From an uncultured Lachnospiraceae bacterium (GTDB lineage: Bacteria; Bacillota; Clostridia; Lachnospirales; Lachnospiraceae): 39,884 bases of DNA. The DNA is taken from NCBI GenBank assembly GCA_902765725.1, contig CACXAT010000018.1:1-39884 (forward strand). Direction: 5' to 3'. Shown one piece after another: positions 39,635 through 39,884 of the stretch (the stretch's first letter is position 1; each line of letters begins with the position of its first letter). The translations under genes and the position numbers were made by a program. The notes beneath the pieces are model-generated. The model had not been told where the DNA came from, did no database searches, and saw only the letters and a program-made list of their open reading frames with translations.

Positions 39635-39884
39635 TCAGGCCATGTAGGAGACGACAACCTGCACCCGGTTCTTTTTCCCCCACTCAGCAAGGGCGGCAAC
39701 AAACTGCTCGTACTCCGCCCAGAAAGGTTGTTCATTGGAAAACGTACCGGTCCGATAATCAATCCGGTACTTTGTGCTGCTCTTCTCTGTTTGTATCAGC
39801 ATTTCACGAAACACATCCGTTGAATTAGGGTTAAAAATCTGCCCCGGGGAAACACTGATCTTTTGAATCTCTCCCGCAGAGAGG
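39635..39884 (-). CDS. C-terminal part of an unidentified protein, cut by right edge
   Basis: A minus-strand frame open to the right edge encodes at least 82 residues and ends at TGA (39635-39637). The text (VSPGQIFNPNSTDVFREML, YRIDYRTGTFSNEQPFWAEY, ALAEWGKKNRVQVVVSYM) has normal protein composition with no interruption. No start is in the window and I recognise no family. The 145 bases between this stop and the deaminase-fusion start show nothing clear. Confidence 0.6.
   Translation of the reverse strand, partial: LSAGEIQKISVSPGQIFNPNSTDVFREMLIQTEKSSTKYRIDYRTGTFSNEQPFWAEYEQFVAALAEWGKKNRVQVVVSYMA

Noticed and set aside
1..39884. CRISPR arrays, rRNA genes, insertion sequences
   Set aside because: No regularly spaced repeats, rRNA segments or transposase genes were seen on either strand.

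Overview
The window reads as chromosome of a mid-GC anaerobic member of the Firmicutes, most likely a gut Clostridia of the Lachnospiraceae type. The reasons are strong AGGAGG ribosome binding sites, an infC-rpmI-rplT operon with a Firmicutes-style attenuated leader and an AUU-started infC, a tRNA without an encoded CCA, and accessory families common in that group (DUF4418, DUF5714, DUF6273, YoaP-like acetyltransferase, cytoplasmic GH13 amylase). This assignment is inference from gene content; no 16S gene is present.

Layout. 1-4949 (+): a potassium module made of a TrkH/KtrB channel (cut by the left edge), a TrkA/KtrA gating protein, a small membrane protein, and a KdpD-like kinase and KdpE-like regulator. 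It ends in a strong terminator. 5046-7138: an AT-richer island with a small HTH gene and a tyrosine integrase beside tRNA-Leu(AAG); a 15-bp copy of the tRNA end lies between them. 7277-10112 (-): rplT, rpmI and infC with an attenuator leader, a small membrane protein and a cation diffusion facilitator.

10258-26181 (-) is the centrepiece: a tightly packed run of 17 genes read from right to left. It starts with a known type of iron-uptake set: DUF4418, an FTR1 iron permease with a large extracytoplasmic domain, a P19/Tp34-like iron-binding protein, a DUF2318 Fe-S membrane protein, two FtsX/MacB-type permeases and their ATPase. It continues into a redox set: an FMN-binding lipoprotein, an unrecognised membrane-anchored protein, and a five-helix four-histidine cytochrome b. 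A paralogous ABC pair follows, then a fumarate-reductase-like flavoprotein and its iron-sulfur subunit, a second copy of that ABC pair, and a DUF6273 protein. Many junctions are ATGA or TAATG overlaps, so the set is probably made as one unit. The working idea is that quinol or cytoplasmic electrons pass through the FrdABC-like complex and/or the flavinylated lipoprotein to reduce iron outside the membrane, for uptake through FTR1 and the ABC machinery. A promoter with two nearby dyads sits in front of the first gene.

26445-39884 is a mixed accessory region: a malate/lactate dehydrogenase-family enzyme, a cytoplasmic alpha-amylase with an unusual acidic insert, oligoendopeptidase F, a secreted C-type-lectin-like protein, an aldo/keto reductase, a flavodoxin-fold protein with a zinc-ribbon-like tail, an S66 peptidase, two acetyltransferases, a DUF5714 protein and a DUF3795-deaminase fusion. 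Between these lie clear gene remnants: the first few residues of a TetR regulator, an MBL-fold hydrolase and a flavodoxin stacked within 400 bp, and a frameshifted, truncated secreted S41-like peptidase. The right edge cuts an unidentified minus-strand gene.
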